A stretch of 64,000 bases of DNA from Patiria miniata. Its lineage: Eukaryota; Echinodermata; Asteroidea; Valvatida; Asterinidae. Under the pieces are notes generated by a model that had not been told where the DNA came from, searched no databases, and saw nothing but the letters and a program-made list of their open reading frames with translations. The position numbers and the translations under genes are program-made. The stretch covers positions 16,248,898-16,312,897 of the forward strand of contig NW_024037076.1 of the NCBI RefSeq assembly GCF_015706575.1, in the 5' to 3' direction. Below, one piece after another: positions 1 to 9,636 of this stretch (positions are counted from its first letter, which is position 1; every line of letters starts with the position of its first letter).

Positions 1-674
1 GTGGCTATTAGCAGCAGCGTCTTCGCATGAGCGTCAGGCAGCGTCGGCGCGCGCATACGTTCAATTTAACTTGCGATGGTCTCCCAGACTATTCCCTCCC
101 CCAATAACTTTGCATCATTCAAAATACGCGCTGTGGATGAACCGGGAACACATACGAGTGGCGAGGCATGTGTATAGCAAAACTACCATCTGAAATGATC
201 GTGTAATTTGAGTTGTCACAAAAGATACAATGTTAACAAGTTTACCGGATTTAGGCGGCAATCGTCGAAGATAGTCTAGATGCGATCAAGCTTCATGGGT
301 CCCTTGTCGACCCCAGTCAATTTTTTTTCTTACAGATTTGAAAAGGGCACAATCACAGCAACACTGCTCATTTAGTGGGGGGATGAGGAGGAGGGTGGAT
401 GAGGAGGGAGGGGGGAGGAGGGGGGAGGGGGGGATGAGGGGAGGGGGTCGATGAGTGGGGAGGGGGGTCGTGCCATATTTTCAACGGGGAGCGCTGATAA
501 AATCCTACAATCATGTACACAATATTACTGTACCGTACAAAATAATGCCCAGGCTTTTTTTAGGGGGGGGGGGGGGTCACCGTTCGCATTTGTCTACCCA
601 CTGACTTCAGTTTGTTCAACCTGCACAGTTTGGAGTCCAAACGTCACGAGCCTGCCGCTTCCTTGAGGCCAAAA
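1..674. other. non-coding stretch with purine-rich tract
   Basis: I see no exon here. Positions about 375-470 are an almost pure purine run of GGGGA/GGAGGA words on the + strand, and a G-run follows near 560. The short reading frames across it are low-complexity by-products of the tract. Confidence 0.6.
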
Positions 675-1031
675 CAGGCGCGGATCCAGGGGGAGGGGTC
701 CCCCAGCTGTGTCCCAAAACAAATTGCATACAAATTCCTAAAAAAAATAATGCACCCCCCGCCTCTGCTGTGACACCCCCCCCCAAAAAAAATACTGTTT
801 TAATGTCCGCCTGTTCAAAATACGGACGGAGGCAGCTTAGATAGGGGGTATTTTTACACCATTCTGTAATCCAGTGTTAATAATTGTCAAATTTGAACAG
901 CTTCCCCTATTGAAATATGATACCCCCCTTCCCCCAGTTTTTGACTTTACAGGAAAAAAATTCCTGTGTACATTCTCAGATTGTTTTGCTGATGAACCCC
1001 CCCCCCGCGAAAATTCCTGGATCCGCCCCTG
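675..1031. repeat. short inverted-terminal element (GGATCCGCC family)
   Basis: The stretch starts CAGGCGCGGATCCAGG and ends CCTGGATCCGCCCCTG, an imperfect terminal inverted repeat. The right part (about 835-1031) matches 20400-20590 at reduced identity: a 'ctgtaat...gtgttaat' block, a 'gattttacag'-like block and a C-run before the terminal repeat. It carries no coding sequence. It resembles the ends of the CAGTGGCGTAGCC and CAGTAGCGTATCC elements elsewhere in the window and probably belongs to the same broad group of non-autonomous DNA transposons. Confidence 0.6.
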
Positions 1032-1401
1032 CAACAGTAGCGTAAATCTGTGCTGGGGACTTGGGGATGGGGGATAGCTAAAAAAAAAAGTCCTGGCCGT
1101 GAAATACAAACGGGGGGGGGGGGCCTTGCTGGAGACCACAGACACTGGGGACGCTGTTCATGATACAGACGTCCCTGCGTATTTCAAGCTATTTGTATTT
1201 TTTTCTCCCTTTCTCAGTACTATTTAATACATTTCGGCGGTTGGAACGTTTGAAAAATACCTCAAAATCTGCCCTTTTTCTCTAAATACAAAATAACGTG
1301 GGTGGTGGTGATCAACTAGCCCAGACCCCCCTCCCTGGTCAAAAAGTGGGGCGGGATAATCGGACATAAAACAAACATTTGTGTACACCTTTTCCCCATA
1401 C
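1032..1401. other. non-coding, nothing recognised
   Basis: AT-rich sequence with G-runs near 1110. No exon, RNA gene or repeat boundary could be supported. Confidence 0.5.
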
Positions 1402-1652
1402 TGATACATTATCGGTTGATTTTTGATACATTATCGGTTGATACAGTATCCGTTCCGTGGTGATACATTATCGGATACACTTATTTTGTAGTTACATTAT
1501 CCGTCGACACGTGATACATTATCGGATACAAATTTTACTACACTATCAGTCAATTTTTGGTACATTATCGGTTAGTGATACAATATCGGTCAATTTGTGA
1601 TACATTATCGGTTGATGATGCGTTATCCGTTGGTTACTACATTATCAGTTGT
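1402..1652 (+). repeat. degenerate repeat of TGATACATTATCGG
   Basis: About a dozen copies of a 14-bp core (TGATACATTATCGG and variants such as TACATTATCCG, TACACTATCAG and TACAATATCGG) occur in one orientation, separated by variable spacers of roughly 5-15 bp often ending in GTT or GTCAAT. Core conservation with loose spacing is unlike a simple slipped minisatellite. It could be a decayed satellite or a cluster of protein-binding sites. Confidence 0.7.
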
Positions 1653-2158
1653 AACCTGTGAAATTATTCTTTCTGGCAAGCTGTCATTTTGAAGAAATCA
1701 ACGAAAGAAGGCACAGTTGGAAATTTCTGTTAGTAGTTTTTTTATTCGGCGAAGCACACGCAAGCGTTAACACGGCGAACACGTCCGCGCGCGGTTGCTA
1801 TAATTCGTCGGATCAGTGCGCGACATCGCGTAGCTGCAATCTGATTGGTCAGAACACCATGGGGCGGTGGATACTGGATCGGTCCATTGGCTCAGTGAGA
1901 ACATGGAGGAAGAAAATATTTTTATTTTCTTCCTTCATGATGAGAACGTGTCTCGGACGCTGAATTCAAGCCCAATTCAAAACATGATTCAGCAACTTTT
2001 TATTTGAAATCAAGATGTTGTTTTTCTCGAAATATATAGCTGAATTAAGCTGAGCTGAAACTTCATAAGGTTAGCTGTTCAGCGCCCTTCTTTAGAATTT
2101 GAGCACTATTGTTGCTTCAAACGAACAAAATGCACAAATTACAAATGATGGACTATAC
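1653..2158. other. non-coding, nothing recognised
   Basis: Contains a short CpG-rich patch (about 1745-1830) and then AT-rich sequence. The 101-codon frame at 1658-1963 has no recognisable protein character. No splice-flanked exon was found. Confidence 0.5.
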
Positions 2159-2165
2159 CTTTAAG

Positions 2166-2889
2166 GTAGTCTGGTTCCCAGACCAAAAGATTCTGACTAT
2201 TCCTGATGAATCTTAGGTCCGGTAGCCTCCGGTAATACATTGTATGACAATTTACATCACGTGACTAAAACGGGAGGAATTCCTCCTTTTTCCGAAAATT
2301 TCCGAAGTTTGCCGAAGTCGTTTCGTCGACAATCGGATAGCGCCCCAGTATTTCCGAGTATATAATATAGGTTTAAGTAACTGCTAATTGCTTATTAATT
2401 TTATTTCAAATGACTTGATAATTAATGTTCATTGCTTTCATTTGGAAAACCTGAAATTCAACGATGATTTTGTGCATCAAATATACTCGGATCGTATGGC
2501 CGAACTTTTTGCTGCGTCATGTACAATTTTGAATTTGACGACCGTTACCGAGATTTTCCAAAACTCGGTCTTCATTCGGGTCTGCCTGATAACAGTGCTA
2601 GCTATTTGGATGCCTAATTTTGAAGATTCCAAATCAACATTAGTCAATGTTATCTTACAGAAACATCAAACTGTATTATCGTCACTGTATGATATTACAA
2701 AGCAAGTGATTTATTTTAAAACTATGATCAGAACATTAAAAGCTACAAGCGATAAAGCGAAATCGGAAACGAAACCGAGCTTTGAAAAAGGGCCCTCAAA
2801 GCTGTCATGTTTGTTTTTAGTCACGGAGGCTGCCTGACCTAAGATTCATCAGGAATAGTCAGAATCTTTTGGTCTGGGAACCAGACTAC
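2166..2889. mobile_element. 724-bp DNA transposon with ~65-bp inverted ends
   Basis: The left end (GTAGTCTGGTTCCCAGACC, continuing through AAAAGATTCTGACTATTCCTG) and the right end are near-perfect reverse complements over about 65 bp. The element is flanked on both sides by CTTTAAG (2159-2165 and 2890-2896), a probable target duplication; because the site is near-palindromic its exact length is ambiguous (5-7 bp). A 149-codon frame (2388-2837) lies inside but resembles no transposase, so the element is non-autonomous. Related ends (GTAGTCTGGCTCCCTGACC) occur near 16390 and 19168, and inverted near 31020. Confidence 0.8.
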
Positions 2890-3214
2890 CTTTAAGGATG
2901 CGCAATACTACCAGTAAGTCAATATTTCATACAAGGAGTGCGTTCGATTACTTCCCCCGCACTTACTCGTGCAAGCGCGACAGCGTTCGATTTACCTCTC
3001 ACGTGACTTCTCGCGCTTACTCGAGCCGACTCGCCGAGTCGGTTCGCCGAATCGAGCCATGCAATAAACATGGCTGCCAACGTGCATGACGCCCTGCGCG
3101 CTATTTTTTTCCATACCACACGCTGTTAGTATAATATAGAATATGCTGGAGGGCCCTATAGTTATGTGCAATAGTATAATGTTTAAAACTACCACATCGA
3201 TCGAGTCACTGCTG

Positions 3215-3290
3215 AAGTGCCACGGATACTACATTGGCTTACGAATCCGATGGTGCGAGTTCGATTCCCATTGGATGCTTCTTGTGGTTT
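3215..3290 (+). repeat. tRNA-like SINE head (B box)
   Basis: The segment GGTGCGAGTTCGATTCCCA is a good RNA polymerase III B box. The 5' half does not give a clean A box or cloverleaf, so this is a tRNA-derived SINE fragment rather than a functional tRNA. Confidence 0.35.
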
Positions 3291-3569
3291 TGGAGGATTT
3301 TTTTCAAGGGAAACTAAAGTCCGAGAACCTGACTTGCAACTCAACGTAACTTCGAAATACGCCCATATGCATGTGTACAGAAAAAAAAATCTTTCTTTTG
3401 TTTCCAAACGGCATCCGCTTTCCATCTTCTGATTGGTCCATTATACATGCATATCTAATGCCTTGTTCTCCACAACACAAACCCAAGACAGGCTTTACGT
3501 CTAGTGAGAAATGTTCCTTCCTCGCTTTACTTATTTAAAAGGTAAAATGAGAAGAAGTGAAAACGCTCA

Positions 3570-3650
3570 CTGAGATTCGAACTCAGATCACCTGATAAGA
3601 AGTCAGGACTTCTTCCGATTAGAAGTCAGGACTTCTTCCAACCAGGCCCC
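3570..3650 (-). repeat. tRNA-like SINE head, antisense
   Basis: On the minus strand the sequence reads through a CCTGA/TCAGG anticodon-like stem to a B box (GAGTTCGAATCTC). A 22-bp block (AGAAGTCAGGACTTCTTCC) is duplicated in tandem at 3599-3639, which breaks the cloverleaf. A functional tRNA is unlikely. Confidence 0.4.
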
Positions 3651-3739
3651 TGTTCAATGTTGTCTCTCATTGCGCGGTGTGTGCTCCATCAGCTGGGGAG
3701 AACAACCGGGGAGCGGGGGAGTGGATGACCGTGGCAGGC

Positions 3740-4114
3740 TGCGTAATATTTTTTCCTAGGAGGGTTAGAGGCAATGTCATGAATAATTCAGTTTTCCCTT
3801 TCTGAGGTTCTCGTTCTATTTTCCCATTAATTTAAAATTATCTCACTGATAAATTTGGAGAAGAAAAATAGCTGATGAAAATGAGCAGCGACGACGTGGA
3901 TTCGAACCAGGGATCTTTGTATCCATAGCTCATCTCGCTATCCGCTAGGCTACTGTGTGGTAGCTCGACGACAACCGTTCTTTAAAATGCTTTAATGTAT
4001 TGTAACTAGTTGAGAAACCAACAATAATGCTGTTGATGTCATTGTCCGTTCTCATGGATAAACATGAATTATTCATGACATTGCCCCTAACCCTCCTAGG
4101 AATAAAAATTACGC
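3740..4114. mobile_element. nested hAT-like insertion with 8-bp target duplication
   Basis: Inverted ends of about 50 bp (TGCGTAATATTTTTTCCTAG at the left; its complement ends at 4114, continuing through GAGGGTTAG and CATGAATAATTC). They are flanked by perfect 8-bp direct repeats TGGCAGGC at 3732-3739 and 4115-4122. The host is a copy of the 'TCTCTCATTGCGCGG...CATTTTGGCCGGG' repeat, uninterrupted at 13375-13555, so this is a younger insertion. An 8-bp duplication is typical of hAT transposons. It has no transposase. Confidence 0.8.
3885..3965 (-). repeat. tRNA-like segment inside nested element
   Basis: Minus strand: an A-box-like TAGCCTAGCGGATAGC, then about 25 nt, then the B box GGTTCGAATCC. 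Four of five T-stem pairs form. No good acceptor or anticodon stem could be drawn by eye, so I read it as a tRNA-derived fragment captured within the transposon. Confidence 0.4.
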
Positions 4115-4844
4115 TGGCAGGCTCAGGAGGTAACCAACCATTTTGGCCGGGAGTCAGGGTGACCGTAAGGTCATGGCAAAATTCTGCTAAATGCGCTTCA
4201 AAAATCTGTCAGATTTATCAAAAATCTGCCAAATTCCCCAGATTTCCGCAAAATACACTGGAAACCCTTAAAATCACATGCATATTTGTAGTGCTGCCTT
4301 AATTAAGGTTCAAATTACATAATTAACAGTCTATAGTCACATAAAGATGTTTTGAAATTATTGGGTAAATTTTAGGCAAAACGCGGTTGCGGCGTTAAGT
4401 CAGGTTCCCAGTAAATCTCAGCACCTAGACCAGTCGACCTGTTCCATTTATCCAAGGATTTGTTCAGTTTGAAAAGATTAAAGATTTTTTAAACAAATGT
4501 ACCATTTTTTTTCTCCAAATTTGCTATGGTTTTTAGCTGTTAATCACCATTTTTGCAGAATTCTGCCAGAAATCTGCCAAAAATATCCATTCTGTCAAAT
4601 TCTCTGTCAAGCTCGTTTTTTTTTTAACAAGAGAATCTGTTAAATTAGCCAAAAATCGGCTAAAACGGTCACCCTGCCGGGAGTGTCTGAATGTATTATA
4701 GCCTTGATGTTAGGATTTGGACATTGCGCGTATTACGCCCTCAAATAACAATACACGCGCACGCGCTCTGGTTTCACAACATGGTCAACGTCATCACGCG
4801 AGGAGCTAGGTGCGAGTAAGCTGGGGGAGTAATCGAACGCACTC

Positions 4845-5699
4845 AAGGTTTAAGACTGATTAGCGCCTGGAATGCTGATAATTACCCTCGGTTTCGCCAC
4901 GGGTAATTTTCAGCATCCAGACTCCAACCAGTCTTAAACAAAGTGTTTAATACCTTCCAAGCACACATTTATTCCCCTATCAATTCTCTGACTTGGGAAA
5001 GTCACAGTATTGATTTATTAAAAGAAAATATGTAACAGATCGTAATAACTACTTCCAATGTGTTTTCCAACGAAATAATACATGTATGTATGTTTGCAAT
5101 GTGACGTCGTTGGAATGTATAGTAGAAATATATTGCTGTCCCGCGAAAAGTAATCCCCAAACAAAGGTACAATATGAACAAGTTATAAACTCAACGACCA
5201 TTATTTTATGGTTTTTTATCATAAATTGTGGAAGTCGGTGATGTGTGACCAGAGGAATGCATCCATGATATCATTGGAAAGTTTACCGCAAAGTAGTTTA
5301 TGACGACCATAATAATGGTCATATTGTTCATAGTTTGGTCATATTATTTGGTAATACATCCCTTTGTTTTGTGATCAGGCCCATATTTTCCGATAGGCAC
5401 AGTAGGCACTGTAGGCACTGTGTGCTATAGGGCCTACGAAAAAATTCGGGGCCCTACGAAAAAAAATGAGGGCCTACTAAACATATACCACTGTGTGCCA
5501 ACAGGCTTTAGAGAGCTACCAGTTTGGACTGGCTTGCTAGTTATAGTAGGCCTACAGCTTAGCATTAACATGAAATTGGTGCTGGTGCCTAGTATGCCTA
5601 GGGCCTACGAAACACTGAATCCAGCCCTGTTGTGATACCCTTCTCTGAGAGAACACCCTGTGTATTTCAACTCTGTTCATTCTTTACTTGATTTGACAG
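4845..5699 (+). other. intron of the first LGR gene
   Basis: AT-rich intronic sequence leading to the acceptor at 5698-5699. Blocks at about 4990-5350 and 5630-5699 match intron sequence in the second gene (58300-58560 and 58980-59053): the words 'aataactacttcca', 'atatcattggaaag' and 'acaccctgtgtattt' recur in the same order. This shows that exon and intron were duplicated together. The MITE found at 58575 is absent at the matching position here. Confidence 0.7.
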
Positions 5700-5771
5700 T
5701 GGGATGCAAAGTCTTCCTGTAGAGTCGATTCCTGCCGACGCGTTTAGCGGGCTGTCTAGTCTTCAATCTCT
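5700..5771 (+). CDS. LGR-type receptor gene 1: LRR exon
   Basis: A 72-bp exon coding one leucine-rich repeat of a receptor ectodomain. It is bounded by a consensus acceptor (ttgacag) and a perfect donor (gtaagt), starts in phase 2 and ends in phase 2. The translation runs G-M-Q-S-LPVESIPADAFSGLSSL-Q-S-L, fitting the LxxLPxxxFxxLxxLxxL consensus. The exon is almost the same in design and sequence as those at 56572, 59054 and 60770. It is the only canonical LRR exon of this gene in the window; the others and the N-terminus must lie upstream of position 1. The assignment to the GPCR at 7059 rests on phase, spacing and strand. Confidence 0.85.
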
Positions 5772-6787
5772 GTAAGTTTGAAACGGCACTTGTTTTATTT
5801 TTTGATTTCACTGCAGCGGAGAGTGCAATCTCAATTTGCATATTAAGATTTGGGCATCAATCTGACTATCTCTACCCGTAACCATTTTCTTTCGAGTTCG
5901 ATACTTGAAATAGCTGGTAAATTAAGACTTTAATCGGGGGTAATCAGGTACTTTTTATTTTGATGAGATAATAAAACTGTTATTGTCGTAATGTTGTGGG
6001 TTTAAAAAGAAATTGGGAAATCAATTCTTCTCACGTAACTTTGCTCATGTATTATTATTGATTTACTAAAGAAAGCCAATGTGTGATTTTTTTATATTCT
6101 AATTTTAAACAGTCAAACTAAAAAAGCTGTTCAGCATTGTTTTATTTGGATCGTTGGCATTTACGGCTCCTTTTAAGTAAAGTTTGCAGATTTCAGTTGT
6201 TGCTAAATTATATTAACACCGACATAAATTATCCAAATATTACAAAAGAACCGCTAGTCTTAGTAGGTTTTGTAAAGACGTTATAAACCAAGGCACATGC
6301 CGTGCTAAAAAGAAACATTAAAAACAAAATAATAAAAATCTTTCAAATTTTCACCAAGACTTACTGGGTAGGCTATGCTGGGCATATTCTGCAAATATCT
6401 GATAAGAACTTATTCCTAAAGCCATTTAGACATGGCGATTTCCCATAAATAAGCATTTTTATTATTTATTTTTATCGTAAAATTATCATTGATTGCAATT
6501 CCAGAAAACTGGTAAAAGATGTCCAAAAAGATTTCGCAAAACTTATAATTATCTGCAAACTGAAGAGAAAAACTTTGTTTTTGAACGAGCCCACAATACT
6601 AATTGTAAGTTAAGGTTATCAAATATAAATTTGCAATCTTGAATACAATTTTTAAAACTAGCTCGAGGCTTGATGGCTCGGAGGTTGAACAGATGACACG
6701 TTTGAAAGAGAATTAACGTACGAACGAAAACAGTATAAGCCGAAGGCATATCTTGGTAAAGTGTCAATTTTCCTGTCATTTTTCCAG
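5772..6787 (+). other. intron of LGR gene 1
   Basis: An AT-rich intron of about 1 kb. At about 5895 it has the word ACCATTTTCTTTCGAGTT, the empty version of the site (TCGAGTGA) that carries a 395-bp MITE in the second gene's introns at 59256 and 60973. No exon is seen inside. Confidence 0.7.
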
Positions 6788-6865
6788 TTTCCTGCTTAAC
6801 ATATCAGGCACGTTGACTAAGCTTGATAAGGTCGCCTCTGATGGGTTACCAGCCTTGCAAGAAGC
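6788..6865 (+). CDS. LGR gene 1: LRR-like linker exon
   Basis: A 78-bp exon, phase 2 in and phase 2 out, acceptor tttccag and donor gtaag. It codes 26 residues containing LNISGTLTKL and ASDGLPALQ, a variant last repeat joining the LRR stack to the hinge. The codon split GC|A across the next intron gives Ala and continues directly into the hinge at 7059. In-frame splicing with both neighbours, no stop codon, and leucines at the expected spacing support it as coding. Similar variant last repeats precede the hinge in other LGR receptors. Confidence 0.8.
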
Positions 6866-7058
6866 GTAAGTCATTGAGTTGCTTTTCAAATAACAACAAT
6901 TACAATAGTTTTTTATCAAACACGAATGATGATGCTGCCTGGGAAAGTCTTCCGGCACCCAATTCTTGAGAGCGTCAAATGCTATGTGCAGTACTGACAC
7001 GAAAATCTTAATACATTGTGTGTAATGTTTAAAAACATTTAATTCATTTAATTTTCAG

Positions 7059-8193
7059 ACACGTGGATGAGTACCGTGTTTGTTGTGCCTTATCCAAGTT
7101 GCATCACTTTTCGATCGAGCAAAACTGTTCAACTACAAAGCCTCAACCAGATTTGAAGCTGTGCGACAGCCTTATGCCAAATGACATACTACGAGTGGTG
7201 TTGTGGGTATTGGGAATAAGCGCCCTTATTGGTAATCCGACTGTCCTGATTTGGAGACTTAAACAGAAAGGGGACGGAGGGGGTAAAAAGACGCTCTCGC
7301 GTATGGTTGCAAATCTGGCAATCGCAGACTTCATGATGGGTGTGTACATGATAATCATAGCTGGGGCAGATCTTGCGTTTGGCGAGGACTACTTTCTTTC
7401 GGCCCCTGAGTGGCGCTCCAACATGTTGTGTAAAGTTGCTGGAGTTCTGTCAGTTCTGTCCAGTGAGGCATCCGTGTTTTTTGTGACACTCATCAGCTTT
7501 GACTGTTTCCTAGGCATTGTGTTTCCGTTGAGAAACTTCTCTCTTGGGGGAAAATCAACAACAACTATCATTGCTGTCTTGTGGTTTCTGGCACTTTGTC
7601 TGAGCATCGTGCCAACACTTTCAGTTGGGTCTGATTCTGATATATATGGACTTTCGGATGTTTGTATCGGCCTTCCTCTTACCACTAAGGCATCTGATGT
7701 GAGAAGCGAGACTCTTAGTTCTTTAATTTCGCTCTCATTACCGGCAGTCGACATTAACACTTCTGTAGCCACAGGTGAGAAGCCATCTTGGATCCTGTCA
7801 ATCGTTCTCTTTCTTGGTGTCAATCTGGTTTCATTTCTTATTGTCCTGAGCTGCAACGTCGCCATCTTCATCAGTGTCAAGCGGACGACCAGGGCTGTCC
7901 GAGCGAATGCCCACAGGGAGCGTGAAATCAAAATGGCGGCCAAGATGGCGTTGATTGTGATGACGGATTTCTGCTGTTGGATGCCAATAATCATCCTGGG
8001 GATTCTGTCTCAGACAGGAACAGTCGCTTTATCCACCGAGGTGTATGCATGGGTTGCGGTTCTGGTTCTGCCAATCAACTCGTCTCTCAATCCTTTCCTT
8101 TACACTTTCTTCACAGTTTGTTTCGCGGCAAAACCAAAGGCAAAAACCCCAAAAGTGAATCAGCGCATACAGTTGTCTGTTATTGCAAAGTAA
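7059..8193 (+). CDS. LGR/relaxin-receptor-like GPCR, hinge plus 7TM exon
   Basis: Terminal exon of a rhodopsin-family receptor of the LGR group (closest in feel to relaxin-receptor and GRL101-like types). These receptors sit in the plasma membrane and bind large ligands by the LRR ectodomain. Visible parts: a Cys-rich hinge (YRVCCAL...NCS...LCDSL); TM1 with LGISALIGN; TM2 with NLAIADFMMG; an ECL1 cysteine in MLCKVAG; TM3; TM4; the LGR-type ECL2 word YGLSDVCIGLPL; TM5; TM6 with MTDFCCWMPI; TM7 with LPINSSLNPFLYTFF (NPxxY-like). The tail is about 25 residues. The TM3 signature is D-C-F instead of D/E-R-Y, so the G-protein-contacting Arg3.50 is Cys. The acceptor is ttttcag at 7058; the frame enters from GC|A, and stop TAA is at 8191. 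The whole 7TM unit in one exon is usual for LGRs. Confidence 0.93.
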
Positions 8194-8334
8194 TTCATAC
8201 CTAAAAGGATATGGAAATAGCCGTGGCTTTGAGCTGCGCAAAAGACATGGCGAAATCGAACCCTGGTATCAAGGCCAAGCATATTTTAGTTTTTAATCAA
8301 CTGCTCATTTACATACTGTGGAACATTCTCAAAA
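8194..8334 (+). other. 3' flank of LGR gene 1
   Basis: Probable 3' UTR and flank. No AATAAA lies within the first 140 bp after the stop, so the polyadenylation site is not located. Confidence 0.4.
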
Positions 8335-8750
8335 CGCTGGTTAAAATTTTGTTGGTTAAAAAAGTTGGTTAAAATTTTAACCAACGCTGTGTAAAATTGT
8401 CCAATTTTGCCCAACGTTTGCCCAACGTGTTGGTTATTTTTTTTTTTAAACCAACCGTTGGGCTGAGTCACCTGTTAAGCAACAGTTGGTTAAAAGTAGT
8501 CCTTTCACCCAATTCTGGTTAAATGTACCCGATTTTAACCATAGTTGGGTAAAATGACTACTTTTAATCAACTGTTGCTGCTTAACAGGTGAACAGCCCA
8601 ACGGTTGGTTAAAACAAATTAACAAACGTCGGGCAAAATATGCCCAACGTTGGGTAAACGTTGGGCAAAATTGGACAATGCATAACGTTGATAACATTTT
8701 AACCAACTTTTTTAACAAACAAAATTTTAATCAGCGTTTTGAGAGTGAAT
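8335..8750. repeat. 416-bp foldback element of TTGGTTAAAA/CCCAACG words
   Basis: Two arms of about 195 bp (8335-8530 and 8550-8750) are reverse complements with small gaps, from ATTCTCAAAACGCT outward to a short centre near 8540. Both arms consist largely of reiterated TTGGTTAAAA, TTGCCCAACG and CCAACCGTTGGGCT words, many of which are palindromic themselves. Minus-strand frames across it are by-products. No protein or target duplication was recognised. It lies just downstream of the receptor stop codon. Confidence 0.85.
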
Positions 8751-9200
8751 GACTGACGACGATGATTTACAAAACGATTTCCCCGATTAAGTTGACCAAA
8801 AACATTCGTAGTTGTCATGACGTGTGTTGTCCAGATGTTGTTGGAAGCTTCGTATTTTGTGCAACATCATGCGTGATTGTTGGTCGTGTTTGTTCAGCTT
8901 TGGAGGTTTTTTCCGTCAATTGTTTCTGAAGAAATAAGCGCGGGGAGGGGACGATCAAAGCTGTCTTCAGGTCAGGACACATTCAATGAGGGCGCTCTGG
9001 GAAGTAGGCGCTTAGGGCCTATACCCATAAAATCTACTCCGCCATTGTATTACTTGATAATGTAAGCTTCATTTTTTTTTTAATTATTAAAACTTTTTTT
9101 TTTTTTACAAATGGTACAGATTTACTAAAGGGGCCATGCGATGAATTTTACAATGATGCATGGATTCGGCGAACATGCTTTATACGCTTATGATACATTA
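8751..9200. other. non-coding, nothing recognised
   Basis: AT-rich sequence with T- and A-runs. No exon or repeat end could be supported. Confidence 0.5.
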
Positions 9201-9556
9201 GGCCCCCCCAAAAAGTCTCCGGTTTCTGGTATGGAGCTTGCCCAAAAAGTGGTGCGGCGACGCGGCTTTTTTTTTTTTACCTGACTTTTTGCTTCAAATG
9301 TCGGCTGATGACTGCAAATGGTGCCCGACTAAACTTAGTGCAAATATATGGGAGTCCAGAGAGGCCACATAAAGCTTATTTTCGATCATAACCCCAGCTA
9401 AAAACACGTTAAAATTGTGCAGCAGCAGGATTCCAGTCAAACCAGTGAGTTTGACGGTTTTGAGACATCATCTTTCATTGAAAAAAAAAACTTTTTCATT
9501 TTGCCGATGCGCACGCGCATACCAGAAACCGGAGACTTTTTTTGGGGGGGGGGCCT
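9201..9556. mobile_element. MITE, AGTCTCCGGTTTCTGG ends (copy 1)
   Basis: Terminal inverted repeats of about 30 bp: GGCC, a C-run, an A-run, then AGTCTCCGGTTTCTGGTATG; the right end is its complement. Flanks are TTA and TAA, compatible with a TA target. Two further copies lie in inverted orientation at 58575-58950 and 60299-60665. Shared interior words include GCAGCAGGATTCCAGTCAAA and GCGACGCGGC. It has no coding capacity. Confidence 0.85.
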
Positions 9557-9636
9557 AAGTATGATACTAACTCACTTAACTTGTCAATTAAAAAGGCTAT
9601 GGTATGTCAACTGAGCGCACTCCTGGCTTCAGGCCA

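Larger units (their letters stand above)
2936..4844. mobile_element. ~1.9-kb element with GAGTGCGTTCGATTACT ends
   Basis: The left end GAGTGCGTTCGATTACT followed by a C-run and a CTTACTCG word is matched in reverse complement at 4812-4844. No convincing target duplication is visible. The interior holds three tRNA-like B-box segments, a fragment of the 'TTGTCTCTCATTGCGCGG' repeat family and a nested hAT-like insertion. It has no transposase. A hairpin CCGACTCGCCGAGTCGG lies near 3028. Confidence 0.6.

Noticed and set aside
2388..2837. 149-codon frame inside the 724-bp transposon as a gene
   Set aside because: No recognisable domain, no splice or start context of note, and it lies within a short non-autonomous element; composition is that of AT-rich non-coding DNA.
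3570..3965. Functional tRNA genes
   Set aside because: B boxes are good but cloverleaf stems are incomplete and one is broken by a 22-bp duplication; these are tRNA-derived repeat fragments.
7389..7994. 201-codon minus-strand frame opposite the GPCR
   Set aside because: An antisense shadow of the receptor exon, with no protein features of its own.
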